Below, in pieces: positions 16,166 to 26,125 of a DNA stretch of 50,285 nt. The DNA is from Bacteroidales bacterium (GTDB lineage Bacteria; Bacteroidota; Bacteroidia; Bacteroidales; Prolixibacteraceae). The first letter of the stretch is position 1; each line of letters begins with the position of its first letter. Location: assembly GCA_031285325.1 (NCBI GenBank), contig JAITWJ010000091.1, forward strand, positions 1 to 50,285, written 5' to 3'. The translations under genes were made by a program, and so were the position numbers. Under the pieces are notes generated by a model. The model was not told the DNA's origin, ran no database searches, and saw only the letters and a list, made by a program, of their open reading frames with translations.

Positions 16166-16660
16166 TTACTTTGTTGTATGAAACCTTGTTTTTACGATAT
16201 TCTCTAAAAGCCCCTTACAACTGTTTTCCAGCAAATCAAGAACCAGTTCAAAACCTTCGCCTCCGTCATAATAAGGGTCGGGAACTTCGCTGTAATTACA
16301 TTCTGTGGCAAAATCGGTCATTTTATAAATTTTGGCTAAATAGCTGTCTTTTCGTGCTATTGATTTTAGCTCGCGTATGTTGTAATTGTCCATCCCGATA
16401 ATTAAATCGAAGTTATCGAAATCGGCATACGGGTTTATTTTTCGTGAAATACTGTCGAGGTTATATCCGCGTTTCTTTGCATGTATTTGCATTCGCCCGT
16501 CTGCCATTTCGCCAACGTGCCAACCGCCTGTCCCTGCCGAGTCGATTTCAAAATAATTTTCGAGGCCTTTAAATTCGACCATTTTCTTGTAAACAGCTTC
16601 GGCGGCAGGCGAACGGCAAATATTCCCCGAACAAACAAAAAGTATTTTAATTTTATTCAT
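16166..16660 (-). CDS. Low-molecular-weight protein-tyrosine phosphatase
   Basis: The P-loop VCSGNICRS holds nucleophile Cys10 and phosphate-binding Arg16 (CX5R) near the N-terminus, and the DP general-acid loop is SEVPDPYYDGGEGF. At 164 residues it fits the family. These enzymes dephosphorylate tyrosine on kinases controlling polysaccharide export, or arginine in Gram-positives; no tyrosine kinase is in the window, so the substrate is unknown. It sits 8 nt after aroE in a tight minus-strand run. Confidence 0.93.
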   Translation of the reverse strand: MNKIKILFVCSGNICRSPAAEAVYKKMVEFKGLENYFEIDSAGTGGWHVGEMADGRMQIHAKKRGYNLDSISRKINPYADFDNFDLIIGMDNYNIRELKSIARKDSYLAKIYKMTDFATECNYSEVPDPYYDGGEGFELVLDLLENSCKGLLENIVKTRFHTTK

Positions 16661-16668
16661 GAATTATT

Positions 16669-17424
16669 TTATTGGCTATCGTTATCGTTCCAAATTTCGT
16701 AGGCTTTTAATGCCTGCTCCAGCAACATTTCGTAGCCATTTTTTACCGTTGCCCCATTTACCATTCCTTTTTTCATAAACAGTGTAAGTTCGGGGTTATA
16801 AACCAAGTCGAAAAGCAAATGCCTGTCGGTAATATATTCGTAGGGTATTGCAGGAAAAGTTTCTGTTTTGGGGTAAGTTCCCAATGGTGTGGCATTTATT
16901 ATGAGTAAGCGTTCGGCTATCATTTTTGAGTCAATATCGCTGTAGCGGATTTCATTTTCATTCAACTCTTCAATAGAAGCTGAAATATATTCGACACCTA
17001 AATTTTTAAGAACATATTTTAAGGCTTTTGATGCACCTCCGGTTCCAAGAATCAAAGCCTTTTTATGGTAATTTTTAAGCAGCTGTTTTAATGATTTATC
17101 GAAACCCAAGGCATCGGTATTAAATCCTTTTAATTTTACTCCCGACCCTGAACGAATAATTTTAATTGTGTTAACAGCGCCAATTTCCCGTGCAGAATCG
17201 TCTAAATAGTCGAGAAACCGTATAACCTGTTCTTTGTACGGAATTGTTACATTCAGTCCTTTTATTTCAGGATTGTTTATTATTATTTCACAAAACTTCT
17301 CTATCGAATCAATTTCAAAATTATCGTAGGTTGAATCAATTTGTTCAGTTTCAAATTTTTCTGTAAAAAAACGCTTCGAAAACGAGTGTGTAAGCGGATA
17401 TCCAACGAGTCCGTATTTTTTCAT
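16669..17424 (-). CDS. aroE: Shikimate dehydrogenase
   Basis: AroE reduces 3-dehydroshikimate to shikimate with NADPH. Substrate-binding motifs are YGLVGYPLTHSFSKRFF at the start, NVTIPYKEQVIRFLD with the catalytic Lys, and GAVNTI. The nucleotide fold shows GTGGASKALKYVL, and NATPLGTYP is also typical. The 251-residue length is slightly short but normal for Bacteroidota. It starts 1 nt after the DUF368 gene, so the two are co-transcribed. Shikimate kinase is encoded separately at 46833. Confidence 0.94.
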   Translation of the reverse strand: MKKYGLVGYPLTHSFSKRFFTEKFETEQIDSTYDNFEIDSIEKFCEIIINNPEIKGLNVTIPYKEQVIRFLDYLDDSAREIGAVNTIKIIRSGSGVKLKGFNTDALGFDKSLKQLLKNYHKKALILGTGGASKALKYVLKNLGVEYISASIEELNENEIRYSDIDSKMIAERLLIINATPLGTYPKTETFPAIPYEYITDRHLLFDLVYNPELTLFMKKGMVNGATVKNGYEMLLEQALKAYEIWNDNDSQ

Positions 17425-17425
17425 A

Positions 17426-18367
17426 TCAATTTTTTTTATTCTTGGTTTTTGTTAAACTTTCAATAACAAAAATAAGTGCAAATCCGGCAATAGCTATGGT
17501 AACTGCCCAAAATAACGAAGCAGAGTTACCGGTAATTTGTTCATACGTTTCAGGCATAATATTTTTTTCAACCAAAGGTTTAATTTCTCCGGTATGGTCG
17601 ATAAACGTTTCGGGAACCTGTTTCCAAGGCCAAACCTTGTTTAATGAACCAACCATAAAACCTGCCAGTAACGCTATGGTCTGGTTGTGATATTTTCGAA
17701 GAAGCCACGACAAAAAATTTGAGAAAGCAATAATTCCTATAACTGCACCGGCAAGAAATGTTATGAGTATGGAAATTTGCAGGTTGCCTACAGCTTCGAG
17801 TATAAATTTATACATCCCAAGTAAAACAAGAATAAAACTTCCTGAAATTCCCGGTAAAATCATTGCGCATATTGCAACAGCTCCGGAAATAAAAATAAAC
17901 CAATAAGCTGTGTTTGCCTCTACCGGTGAAATAATTGTAATAAAGTAAGCGACTAAAATTCCTGCAACAGCCGAAAATATATTAACTGCATTCCATTTTT
18001 TTATGGTTTTTGCCACATAAACAGTCGATGCAATAATAAGCCCAAAAAAGAATGACCAAATTAATACAGGATAATGGTTTAGTAAATACTCGATTAACTT
18101 GGCCAGTGAAAAAATACTTACCATAATACCAAGAACCACACTTAATAAAAAAGTACCGTTTATAGTTTTCCAAAATTCTGCAATTTTTAAACCAAACAAT
18201 AGTTTAATTGCCTTAAAGTTTATGGATTTAATAGAGTTAATCAACTCTTCATAAATACCTGTAATAAATGCGATTGTTCCGCCAGAAACACCCGGCACAA
18301 CATCGGCAGCGCCCATGCCGATTCCTTTTAAAACTAAAATGAGGTAATCTTTTGATTTTCTGTTCAT
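17426..18367 (-). CDS. DUF368 membrane protein, polyprenyl-phosphate translocase family
   Basis: This 313-residue membrane protein has about eight helices and the two inverted DUF368 repeats, seen as AADVVPGVSGGTIAFITGIY and CAMILPGISGSFILVLLGMY. DUF368 proteins have been shown in other bacteria to recycle undecaprenyl phosphate across the membrane, which would supply lipid carrier for wall and glycan synthesis. The cell-elongation operon follows after 240 nt, also minus strand. It is the first gene of the run with aroE. The gap 18368-18607 holds no recognised feature. Confidence 0.9.
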   Translation of the reverse strand: MNRKSKDYLILVLKGIGMGAADVVPGVSGGTIAFITGIYEELINSIKSINFKAIKLLFGLKIAEFWKTINGTFLLSVVLGIMVSIFSLAKLIEYLLNHYPVLIWSFFFGLIIASTVYVAKTIKKWNAVNIFSAVAGILVAYFITIISPVEANTAYWFIFISGAVAICAMILPGISGSFILVLLGMYKFILEAVGNLQISILITFLAGAVIGIIAFSNFLSWLLRKYHNQTIALLAGFMVGSLNKVWPWKQVPETFIDHTGEIKPLVEKNIMPETYEQITGNSASLFWAVTIAIAGFALIFVIESLTKTKNKKN

Positions 18368-18607
18368 ACAAAATTTTGTAGTTATATGTTCGTTATAAAA
18401 TATTTTTTATCTCTAAGAAACTTTTATTGAGTAATATTTCCGGTAAAAATATTTAATAAAAATGAGCCAAGAAAAACGACAGGCTTTATTTTTAAGTTTC
18501 CAATATTTTTTTCACATTTCATGCGCTTGCCTGCAAATTCATAAATTTATATACCTAACAACAAACCAAAATATTAAAACAGATATAGACAATTTACCAA
18601 GAACTTT

Positions 18608-20068
18608 TTAATTACCTGAATTTAACATTATGGGTTGTTCAAGTCTATCGGCATCAAGACGTATAAAAATAAAGAGCAGTATTGTAAACGACCACAAGGA
18701 AGAACCGCCATAACTAAAAAAGGGCAAAGGAATACCAACAACCGGCATCAACCCGATAGTCATTCCGATATTTATCATAAAATGAAAAAACAGTATTACA
18801 GCAACACAATAACCATAAATTCTTGAGAATACGGAACGTTGTTTTTCGGCCGACAATATTATTCTTACCACAAGGGCGATAAACAGTGATATAAATACAA
18901 GCGAACCAACAAACCCCCACTCTTCGCCAACAGTACAAAAAATGAAATCGGTACTTTGTTCAGGTACAAAATTGAACTTGGTTTGTGTTCCATTAAGGAA
19001 TCCTTTTCCTAAAAAGCCTCCCGAACCAATTGCAATTTTGCTTTGGTTCACATTATATCCAACTCCTAATGGATCTGAGTTAATTCCGAGTAATTCATTT
19101 ATTCTCGCCTGATGATGCGGCATAAGAAAATTATTAAATACAAAATCAACTGACAGGCTAAAAAATACGGCACCTAAAAAAATTACAAAAATTGTTACAG
19201 AATCTTTTATTTTTTTTCTGGCAAAATAAATTATCGACGTTACTCCTCCTGTTAGTGAACTTATTACGAATAAATCGATTGGCTGAAAATTTGTATTAAC
19301 AAGTAAATCAAAAAAGAAAATAAGGCCAAATGATGTGCCGAAGAAAAGTAATGTGAAACCAAACTGTTTCAATTTTGGGTTTATAATAAACAAAATTATA
19401 AGTGTTATAGCTAAAAGAGCAATGTTCAAAACCAAGTTAGACATTATAAGAGCACAAATAAAAAGTAACACCACAAGTGTGCCAAAAAACAAAACAACCC
19501 CCGAAAGACCTTCACGAAACAGAACAATTACAAAAGATAAATATACCAGCGCAGATCCTGTATCTTTCTGCATAAGTATCAACAAAACCGGCACAAGTAT
19601 AATTATTGCCATTACAAAATACGATTTTATCCGGTGGATTTTAAATCCAAAAGTGCTCATGTATTTTGCCAGGGCAAGACTCACGGCAAGTTTGCTAAAT
19701 TCTGAAGGCTGAATCCCTAAACTGCCAATACTAAACCACGATTTCGAACCATTTATTTCAGAGCCAATCAAAAGAACAAGAACTAATAAAAAAACAACAA
19801 ACAAGTAGATAAAAAAGGTAAAAAAAACGTAAAAATTTGTTTCAATTAAAATGATAATGAAAGCAATAATGAATGCTGCCCCAATCCACATCAACTGTTT
19901 TCCATAACGCTGCGAAAGGTCGAAAATACTGCTATGTTCGATGTTATAAACCGAAGCATAAATATTAAACCAGCCCATGAAAACCAGCAAAACATAAATC
20001 AGTACTGTAATCCAGTCTATGTTTGCCCATAAATTATTACGCCTTGGCTTTTCGGTTAAATTAAACAT
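18608..20068 (-). CDS. rodA: Peptidoglycan glycosyltransferase RodA
   Basis: RodA is the SEDS-family glycan polymerase of cell elongation, partner of the PBP2 encoded 3 nt upstream. Hallmarks are QPSEFSKLAVSLALAKYM, QKDTGSALVYL, DPLGVGYNVNQSKIAIGSGG, FVPEQSTDFIFCTVGEEWGF and LPFFSYGGSS. At 486 residues it is longer than the roughly 370 of E. coli; the extra residues lie in the middle (around 230-310) as additional membrane segments, which is usual in Bacteroidota. It is the last gene of purH-mreBCD-mrdA-rodA. Confidence 0.95.
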   Translation of the reverse strand: MFNLTEKPRRNNLWANIDWITVLIYVLLVFMGWFNIYASVYNIEHSSIFDLSQRYGKQLMWIGAAFIIAFIIILIETNFYVFFTFFIYLFVVFLLVLVLLIGSEINGSKSWFSIGSLGIQPSEFSKLAVSLALAKYMSTFGFKIHRIKSYFVMAIIILVPVLLILMQKDTGSALVYLSFVIVLFREGLSGVVLFFGTLVVLLFICALIMSNLVLNIALLAITLIILFIINPKLKQFGFTLLFFGTSFGLIFFFDLLVNTNFQPIDLFVISSLTGGVTSIIYFARKKIKDSVTIFVIFLGAVFFSLSVDFVFNNFLMPHHQARINELLGINSDPLGVGYNVNQSKIAIGSGGFLGKGFLNGTQTKFNFVPEQSTDFIFCTVGEEWGFVGSLVFISLFIALVVRIILSAEKQRSVFSRIYGYCVAVILFFHFMINIGMTIGLMPVVGIPLPFFSYGGSSLWSFTILLFIFIRLDADRLEQPIMLNSGN

Positions 20069-20071
20069 TGC

Positions 20072-21880
20072 CTAATATATATGCAACAAATCTACTTCAA
20101 TCATTCTTTCTTCTATCCATTTACGACTTTCAGCAATCTCTCTTTTGATATATTTTTCTACTAACAAACTCGCAATAGGTGCAGCATAAGTTGCACCAAA
20201 ACCGCTGTTTTCAACATACACGACAATTGCAATTTGAGGATTGTTTTTTGGAGCAAATGCCATAAAAACTGAATGGTCTTCTCCGTGAGGATTCTGAACA
20301 GTACCTGTTTTCCCACACATTTCAATTTCAGGTATATTCATTAAAGACGCTGCACTCGTGTTTTCAACCACCATCTGCATTCCTTCTATAACAGGTTCAA
20401 AATTTTCAGGTGAAATCTTTGTATAAATCTTTGTTTTAAATCGCTGGTCAATCTCACCATTTTCAATCTCTTTTATAACATGTGGAATAAAATACCAACC
20501 TCTGTTTGCTACTATTGCTCCATAATTAGCAAGTTGCAGCGGAGTCATTTCTATTTCACCTTGCCCAATTGACAGAGATCGAACAGTTTGAGCATTCCAA
20601 CGCCTTTCTCCATATAGCCGGTTGTAATGTTCGTCTGTGGGAATATTGCCATCATATTCGTTTGTTATGTCTGAATCGAGTTTCCGTCCTATTCCAAAAC
20701 TCAGCACATATTCGCGCCAAATGTTATAACCTTCGGCAGCAGTAGGATATTTGGTTATTATAGACCTAAAAGTATTCCACATAAACGGATTGCAAGATTC
20801 CCTTATTGCTTCAATAACTCCCAGAGGGGAAACATGGTTGTGGGTACAGCGTATTGGACTCGATTCGGGACCTGAACATGAAAATCTGGTATCGAGTGTG
20901 ATACTTTGTTCCTGAAGGGCAATCATGGCGTTCAAAATTTTAAATGTTGAACCTGGCGAGTATCCGGCAAGTAGAGTTCTATCGAACAATGGTTTAAGTG
21001 TATCGGAAAGCAATTTTGAATAATTGCTGCCTCTTGCTCTCCCAACAAGCATTCCAGGATTATAGTATGGTGCGCTAACCATAGTTAGAATTTCGCCTGT
21101 TAAAGGTTCGATAGCAACTACAGCACCTTTTTTATTGCTGAACAATTTCTCTGCATAAGCCTGTAGTTCCAAGTCGATGGTTGAAACCAAGTTTTTACCA
21201 ATTTTTGCAGTAACATCTTCTGTTCCATCCATATAACTATCTTGTATGCGATTATGCACATCGACCATAAATTTTTTCAGCCCTTTTTCTCCCCGCAAAT
21301 GTTCTTCGTACGACTTTTCAATTCCGCTAACCCCTATATAGTCGCCCATTCCGTAATAATCATCTCTTGCCAAATCGTTTTGCGTAACCTCGCCCACATA
21401 ACCTAAAACATGCGCTGCTGATGACGTTTCGTATTCTCTAAGCGTTCTTGGCAGTGTGTAAAAACCTTTAAATTTAAAGAGATGCTCCTGTAAAATGGCA
21501 TAATTTTCTGGCGAAATCTGTTTTACAATTACTGAAGGTTTATACCACGAATAATTTTTAGCTTCCTCTATTTTAGCCTCCAATTCTTCTTTTTCAACAC
21601 CAACAAGCTGACATAAATGAAGCGTATCGAAGTTTTTTACCTCACGGGGAGTAATTAACAAATCGTAAGAAGATTTATTGATAACCATAAGCTTCCCTTT
21701 ACGGTCGTAAATCAGTCCGCGTGCAGGGTACTGAATTACTTCACGCAATACGTTATTGGTAGCAAATTGTTTGTATTTTGGATCAAGAATCTGTAAATTG
21801 AACAAACAGATGACATATACTAATCCAATAAATACGAAAATCCCAATTACAGTTTTACTTCGTTTAGAAAATTTGTCCAT
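20072..21880 (-). CDS. mrdA: Penicillin-binding protein 2 (elongation transpeptidase)
   Basis: This class B PBP cross-links peptidoglycan during elongation. One N-terminal anchor helix (about residues 10-28) precedes a dimerisation domain with ARGLIYDRKGKLMVINKSS. The transpeptidase domain shows Ser311 in STFK, the SCN triad at 362-364 and KTGT at 524-527, all catalytic motifs intact. At 602 residues it is normal. It is 9 nt after mreD and 3 nt before rodA. Cys at the middle position of SxN is common in class B PBPs of this phylum. Confidence 0.95.
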   Translation of the reverse strand: MDKFSKRSKTVIGIFVFIGLVYVICLFNLQILDPKYKQFATNNVLREVIQYPARGLIYDRKGKLMVINKSSYDLLITPREVKNFDTLHLCQLVGVEKEELEAKIEEAKNYSWYKPSVIVKQISPENYAILQEHLFKFKGFYTLPRTLREYETSSAAHVLGYVGEVTQNDLARDDYYGMGDYIGVSGIEKSYEEHLRGEKGLKKFMVDVHNRIQDSYMDGTEDVTAKIGKNLVSTIDLELQAYAEKLFSNKKGAVVAIEPLTGEILTMVSAPYYNPGMLVGRARGSNYSKLLSDTLKPLFDRTLLAGYSPGSTFKILNAMIALQEQSITLDTRFSCSGPESSPIRCTHNHVSPLGVIEAIRESCNPFMWNTFRSIITKYPTAAEGYNIWREYVLSFGIGRKLDSDITNEYDGNIPTDEHYNRLYGERRWNAQTVRSLSIGQGEIEMTPLQLANYGAIVANRGWYFIPHVIKEIENGEIDQRFKTKIYTKISPENFEPVIEGMQMVVENTSAASLMNIPEIEMCGKTGTVQNPHGEDHSVFMAFAPKNNPQIAIVVYVENSGFGATYAAPIASLLVEKYIKREIAESRKWIEERMIEVDLLHIY

Positions 21881-21889
21881 TAAGAAAAA

Positions 21890-22393
21890 TTAATCCCTAA
21901 AAATAATATACTGACTCAAAACTATAACAAAAATAGAAAAAACAGAACTGACAATAATTTTTAAAATAGTATAAAAGAGTCCTGAAAATGAAAATATTTC
22001 GAGAAAAAACAATACCATGTGATGAAAAAACACCATAGCTACAGTATAAAGCATAAACCACTGAATACTGTTTTGTTTTAATCCAGGATAATTATTATTC
22101 TCTTTGTCGCGACTCGAAATTGCACCAATAATTACCGGCCTTAAATAGGCAATAAAAGTTGTAGCTGCCGCGTGAATACCAAGGCTATCTGAAAATACAT
22201 CGATAGTTAAACCTAACAAAAAGGCTAACGGCAACAGTAAATATTTAGGTATTGTTAGCGGAAGAAGCATAACAAAGAGAATATAAATAAAAGGATTTAC
22301 AAATCCACTGAATTGAATTTGATTCAATATCAAAACTTGTATTAAAACCATGCTAAAAAAAATAATACCGTATTTGATTATGGAATGAGTCAT
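21890..22393 (-). CDS. mreD: Rod shape-determining protein MreD
   Basis: A 167-residue membrane protein with about five helices, poorly conserved at sequence level as usual for MreD. LTIDVFSDSLGIHAAATTFI is the recognisable segment. Its start overlaps the end of mreC by 4 bp. Identification rests on topology, length and position between mreC and mrdA. Confidence 0.88.
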   Translation of the reverse strand: MTHSIIKYGIIFFSMVLIQVLILNQIQFSGFVNPFIYILFVMLLPLTIPKYLLLPLAFLLGLTIDVFSDSLGIHAAATTFIAYLRPVIIGAISSRDKENNNYPGLKQNSIQWFMLYTVAMVFFHHMVLFFLEIFSFSGLFYTILKIIVSSVFSIFVIVLSQYIIFRD

Positions 22394-23226
22394 TCTTGAA
22401 TCAGTTTTTCTAATTGGTTAATTTCTGTGGTATTCTTATTTTCAACAATTTCAACATAGGTTATTGTTTTAAAATCAACAGAAAGTTTTACTCTCACATC
22501 ATAGTAATTTTCGCCTTGGAGCTGTTCAAATGATTCAATTGTACCTATCAAAACCCCTTCAGGAAAAATGGAAGAATAACCACTGGTAACTATAGTATCT
22601 CCCAATTGTAAAGAAACATGAAATGGAACTTCCATCAGGTTCGCATAACGGTAATCTTTCCCATCCCAATACAAAGAACAAAAAAAGTTACTCTTTTTAA
22701 TTTTCGATGATACGCTCCAATGCTGATTCAATACCGACAATCCGAGTGAATAATTATCGGTTACGTTGGTAACCATGCCAACAATACCATCAGCCGATAT
22801 AATTCCCTGATCTGTTTTTATTCCATCTTTTCCTCCTTTATTTAATACGATATAATTGTATGGCTTATTAACTGAATTATTGACAACTTTTGCCGATACA
22901 AACTTAAAATACCCCGAATCGTATGGAATAAACGTAAAAGTTTTAGAATCGGGAATAACATCGTTATCTGACGGTCGTAACTTAAAGTTTGAACGGAGCC
23001 TTGCGTTTTCGGCAGCCAGCCTACTGTTTACTTTCGACAAGTTGAAATAATTTGTTACCGAACTGTACGTTTCGTAAATACTTCCGATAAATTGGCTTGC
23101 CGAATTCAGATACTTAGCCCTTTGGTAACTGTTATTGCTGAAAATAAATACGAACGAAATAATTTCCAGAGAAAAAAAAAGGAAAAATCCATAATTTTTT
23201 AACAGATACCTGAATAAACTACTCAT
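22390..23226 (-). CDS. mreC: Rod shape-determining protein MreC
   Basis: MreC is a bitopic periplasmic scaffold joining MreB to the PBP2-RodA synthase. One N-terminal helix (about 9-30) is followed by a coiled coil with KVNSRLAAENARLRSNF (about 62-80) and the beta-barrel core with NYIVLNKGGKDGIKTDQGII and DGIVGMVTNV. At 278 residues it is normal. It lies 23 nt after mreB. Confidence 0.93.
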   Translation of the reverse strand: MSSLFRYLLKNYGFFLFFSLEIISFVFIFSNNSYQRAKYLNSASQFIGSIYETYSSVTNYFNLSKVNSRLAAENARLRSNFKLRPSDNDVIPDSKTFTFIPYDSGYFKFVSAKVVNNSVNKPYNYIVLNKGGKDGIKTDQGIISADGIVGMVTNVTDNYSLGLSVLNQHWSVSSKIKKSNFFCSLYWDGKDYRYANLMEVPFHVSLQLGDTIVTSGYSSIFPEGVLIGTIESFEQLQGENYYDVRVKLSVDFKTITYVEIVENKNTTEINQLEKLIQE

Positions 23227-23249
23227 TTTTCAGAAAAATATCCTTACAA

Positions 23250-24272
23250 TTACCGAATTAAGAAAGAGAATTTATCTACATTTTTTAAAGCTGTTCCGGT
23301 TCCTCTCACAACAGCTCTCAGAGGATCCTCGGCAATATGAAAGGTGATTCCAATTTTATTAGTCAATCTTTTATCAAATCCTCTCAGTAATGCGCCTCCT
23401 CCAGCCAGCCAAATTCCTTTCGCCACAATATCGGCATACAATTCGGGTGGGGTTTGTTCTAAAGCGCCCAAAATAGCGGTTTCAATTTTTGAAATCGATT
23501 TTTCGAGGCAATGTGCTATTTCCTGATAGGAAACCGGCACTTCAATCGGAAGGGCTGTCATCTGGTTAGGTCCCTGTACTACATAATCAGGTGGCGGATC
23601 ATTCAGTTGAGAAAGTACCGAGCCCACATGAATCTTTATTTCTTCGGCGGTTCTTTCACCAATTTTTATGTTGTGCTGGTGGCGCATATATTCAACAATA
23701 TCGGCGGTAAGGTCGTCGCCGGCAATACGTATTGATTTGTTGGTTACAATTCCGCCCAGCGAAATTACGGCAATCTCTGTAGTTCCTCCGCCAATGTCAA
23801 CTATCATGTTACCTTCTGGCGCTTCCACGTCAAGCCCAATACCGATAGCTGCAGCCATTGGTTCATATATCATGTAAACCTCTCTGCCTCCGGCATGTTC
23901 AGCCGAATCACGAACGGCACGTATTTCAACTTCGGTACTTCCGGAAGGAATACAAATCACCATTTTCAATGCCGGTGAAAATATTCTCGATTTGGGGTTA
24001 ATCATTTTAATCATTCCCCTTATCATTTGTTCGGCAGCATTAAAATCAGCTATCACGCCATCTCTAAGCGGCCTTATTGTTTTCAATTTCGCATGTGTTT
24101 TCCCTTGCATTTGCCTGGCTTTTTCACCAATAGCCACCGTTTTTTCGGTTTTCAGGTCGATAGCAACAATCGACGGTTCATCAACTACTATTTTATCGTT
24201 TTGGATTATAATTGTATTTGCTGTTCCAAGATCAATTGCGATTTCTTGAGTTAAAAATGAAAATAGTCCCAT
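23250..24272 (-). CDS. mreB: Actin-like cell-shape protein MreB
   Basis: MreB forms membrane-bound filaments that guide side-wall synthesis. Actin-fold nucleotide motifs are IDLGTANTIII near the start, IVDIGGGTTEIAVISLGGIV mid-protein and LAGGGALLRGFDKRL near the end. The N-terminal MGLFSFLTQE is the usual membrane-facing start. At 340 residues it is normal. It lies 15 nt after purH and leads the mreBCD-mrdA-rodA set. Confidence 0.97.
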   Translation of the reverse strand: MGLFSFLTQEIAIDLGTANTIIIQNDKIVVDEPSIVAIDLKTEKTVAIGEKARQMQGKTHAKLKTIRPLRDGVIADFNAAEQMIRGMIKMINPKSRIFSPALKMVICIPSGSTEVEIRAVRDSAEHAGGREVYMIYEPMAAAIGIGLDVEAPEGNMIVDIGGGTTEIAVISLGGIVTNKSIRIAGDDLTADIVEYMRHQHNIKIGERTAEEIKIHVGSVLSQLNDPPPDYVVQGPNQMTALPIEVPVSYQEIAHCLEKSISKIETAILGALEQTPPELYADIVAKGIWLAGGGALLRGFDKRLTNKIGITFHIAEDPLRAVVRGTGTALKNVDKFSFLIR

Positions 24273-24287
24273 AATTTTTGGTTTATG

Positions 24288-25880
24288 TTAATGCTTAAAA
24301 TGCCTCTTGCCTGTAAAAGCCATAGCTATGCCAAATTCATCGCATGCTTCAATAACTTCATTATCTCTGATACTGCCACCCGGTTCAATAATGTATTTTA
24401 CACCATATTCGTTGGCAGCATCGATACTATCACGAAATGGGAAAAAAGCGTCGGATATTAATACTGATTTTTCAATATCAAGACCTTCTTTCATTTTAAA
24501 GCGTGGTATGGACAACTGCCGCAAACTGTCTAAGCGGTTGGGCTGCCCCATTCCTGCTCCTGTTAACCAAAACGAACCGTCTTTATTTTCTGTAACTATG
24601 GCAATTGAATTACTTTTCAAATGTTTGCAAGCTACTATACCAAATTTCGCCAGATTTGCTTTTTCGGTTTCAAATGGTTTTTTAGTAACAGTGTTAAATT
24701 CGGCATCCAATCCTTCGTCTTCATCCTGTATAAGAATGCCTCCGTTAATTGAGCGATACAATTTTTCACCGGTAATTTCGTTTTTCACAGGAACAACCAT
24801 GAGGCGCAGATTTTTCTTTTTTGTAAAAATATCGAGTGCATCTTCGGTAAATTCAGGTGCAATTATTATTTCAACAAATTTACTTCCAAACCAGTTCGCA
24901 ACTTCAGCAGTAACTTTATCGGTAAAACAAATTATACTTCCATACGCGCTTATTGGGTCGCCTTCCCATGCGAGCTCCAACGATTTTAAAATATTGCCGG
25001 TTACTGCCAGTCCACAAGGATTAAGATGTTTAATTACTGAAACTGCAACTTTGTTTTTTATGTGTTTTACCGAATGATAAGCGTCGCCGGCCGATTTCCA
25101 AGCTGCATCTGCATCAAGCATATTGTTATACGACAACGCCTTGCCTTGCAAAACATGTGCGTTTGCCAGAGTAACTCCTGCCGATGTATTGTTGTATTTA
25201 AAAAAAACAGCTTTTTGATGCGGGTTTTCGCCGTAACGGAGTATTTCACCATTATTCAGACTAATTCGTTCGGTATCTTCTGAAACATTGCGATTGAAAT
25301 AGTTGAAAATTGCCGAATCGTAATGCGACGAAACAGCAAAGGCTTTTCCGGCAAAGTTCCTGCGATCGTCTAACGATGATTCTCCACATTTTCCATTCAG
25401 CAAATTTAAAAGAGGAATGTATTCTTTTTGTGAAGGTACAACAATTACATCGTTGTAATTCTTTGCGGCTGCTCTGATAAGAGAGATCCCGCCTATATCA
25501 ATTTTTTCAATAATTTCCTGTTCTGCAGCTCCTGAAGCAACTGTATTTTCAAAAGGATAAAGATCAACAATAACCAAATCAATTTCGGGTATTTCGTATT
25601 GTACAAGATGACTTTGGTCGCCTTGATTGTTTCTGCGTGAAAGTATCCCGCCAAAAACTTTCGGGTGAAGCGTTTTTACTCTGCCGCCCAAAATCGACGG
25701 GTATCCGGTCAGGCTTTCCACCGAGGTAACTTCAATTCCGAGCGATTCAATAAACGATTTTGTACCACCGGTGCTTAAAATCTTAACTCCAAGTTCGTTT
25801 AACCTGTATATTATTGTATCAAGATTTTCTTTGTTATATACTGAAACAAGTGCGGTTTTAATTTTTTTATTATCAGTCAT
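24288..25880 (-). CDS. purH: Bifunctional AICAR transformylase/IMP cyclohydrolase PurH
   Basis: PurH performs the last two steps of IMP synthesis. The N-terminal IMP cyclohydrolase (MGS-like) domain has ALVSVYNKENLDTI, ILSTGGT and ILGGRVKTLHPKVFGGIL. The formyltransferase domain shows LRYGENPHQKA, the catalytic KHLNPCGLAV (usually KHxNPCG) and SDAFFPFRDSIDAA. At 530 residues it is full length. It is the first gene of the elongation operon, an arrangement common in Bacteroidota that links purine synthesis with growth of the side wall only by co-transcription. Confidence 0.96.
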   Translation of the reverse strand: MTDNKKIKTALVSVYNKENLDTIIYRLNELGVKILSTGGTKSFIESLGIEVTSVESLTGYPSILGGRVKTLHPKVFGGILSRRNNQGDQSHLVQYEIPEIDLVIVDLYPFENTVASGAAEQEIIEKIDIGGISLIRAAAKNYNDVIVVPSQKEYIPLLNLLNGKCGESSLDDRRNFAGKAFAVSSHYDSAIFNYFNRNVSEDTERISLNNGEILRYGENPHQKAVFFKYNNTSAGVTLANAHVLQGKALSYNNMLDADAAWKSAGDAYHSVKHIKNKVAVSVIKHLNPCGLAVTGNILKSLELAWEGDPISAYGSIICFTDKVTAEVANWFGSKFVEIIIAPEFTEDALDIFTKKKNLRLMVVPVKNEITGEKLYRSINGGILIQDEDEGLDAEFNTVTKKPFETEKANLAKFGIVACKHLKSNSIAIVTENKDGSFWLTGAGMGQPNRLDSLRQLSIPRFKMKEGLDIEKSVLISDAFFPFRDSIDAANEYGVKYIIEPGGSIRDNEVIEACDEFGIAMAFTGKRHFKH

Positions 25881-25904
25881 TTATTTCGTTTTTCAATTAG
25901 CTTA

Positions 25905-25935
25905 CAAAGATAAAATTATCAATTAATATTACCAA
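25905..25935 (-). promoter_or_regulatory. Promoter of the purH-mre operon
   Basis: On the minus strand, TTG (plus 25933-25935) is followed after 20 nt by TATCTTTG (plus 25905-25912). This matches the Bacteroidota -33/-7 consensus. The start codon lies 24 nt downstream of the -7 box. Confidence 0.6.
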
Positions 25936-26125
25936 TTTAATAATTAAGAATTAAGAGATTTAATGATTGAAAACCATTCGTAATTCAGCCAACGGCAACG
26001 CATCTGAGGAATGAATATCAGTTAACAATTATTTATCAAAAGATTAGAACGAAAATAAGATAGAAAACTGTTAGATACATTTCAAAACAGGCATTCAGGG
26101 GGTGTTTGTCATATTTATTACTGTT

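Noticed and set aside
24307-25077. 256-codon frame antisense to purH
   Set aside because: It is a shadow of the conserved purH reading frame and has no domain.
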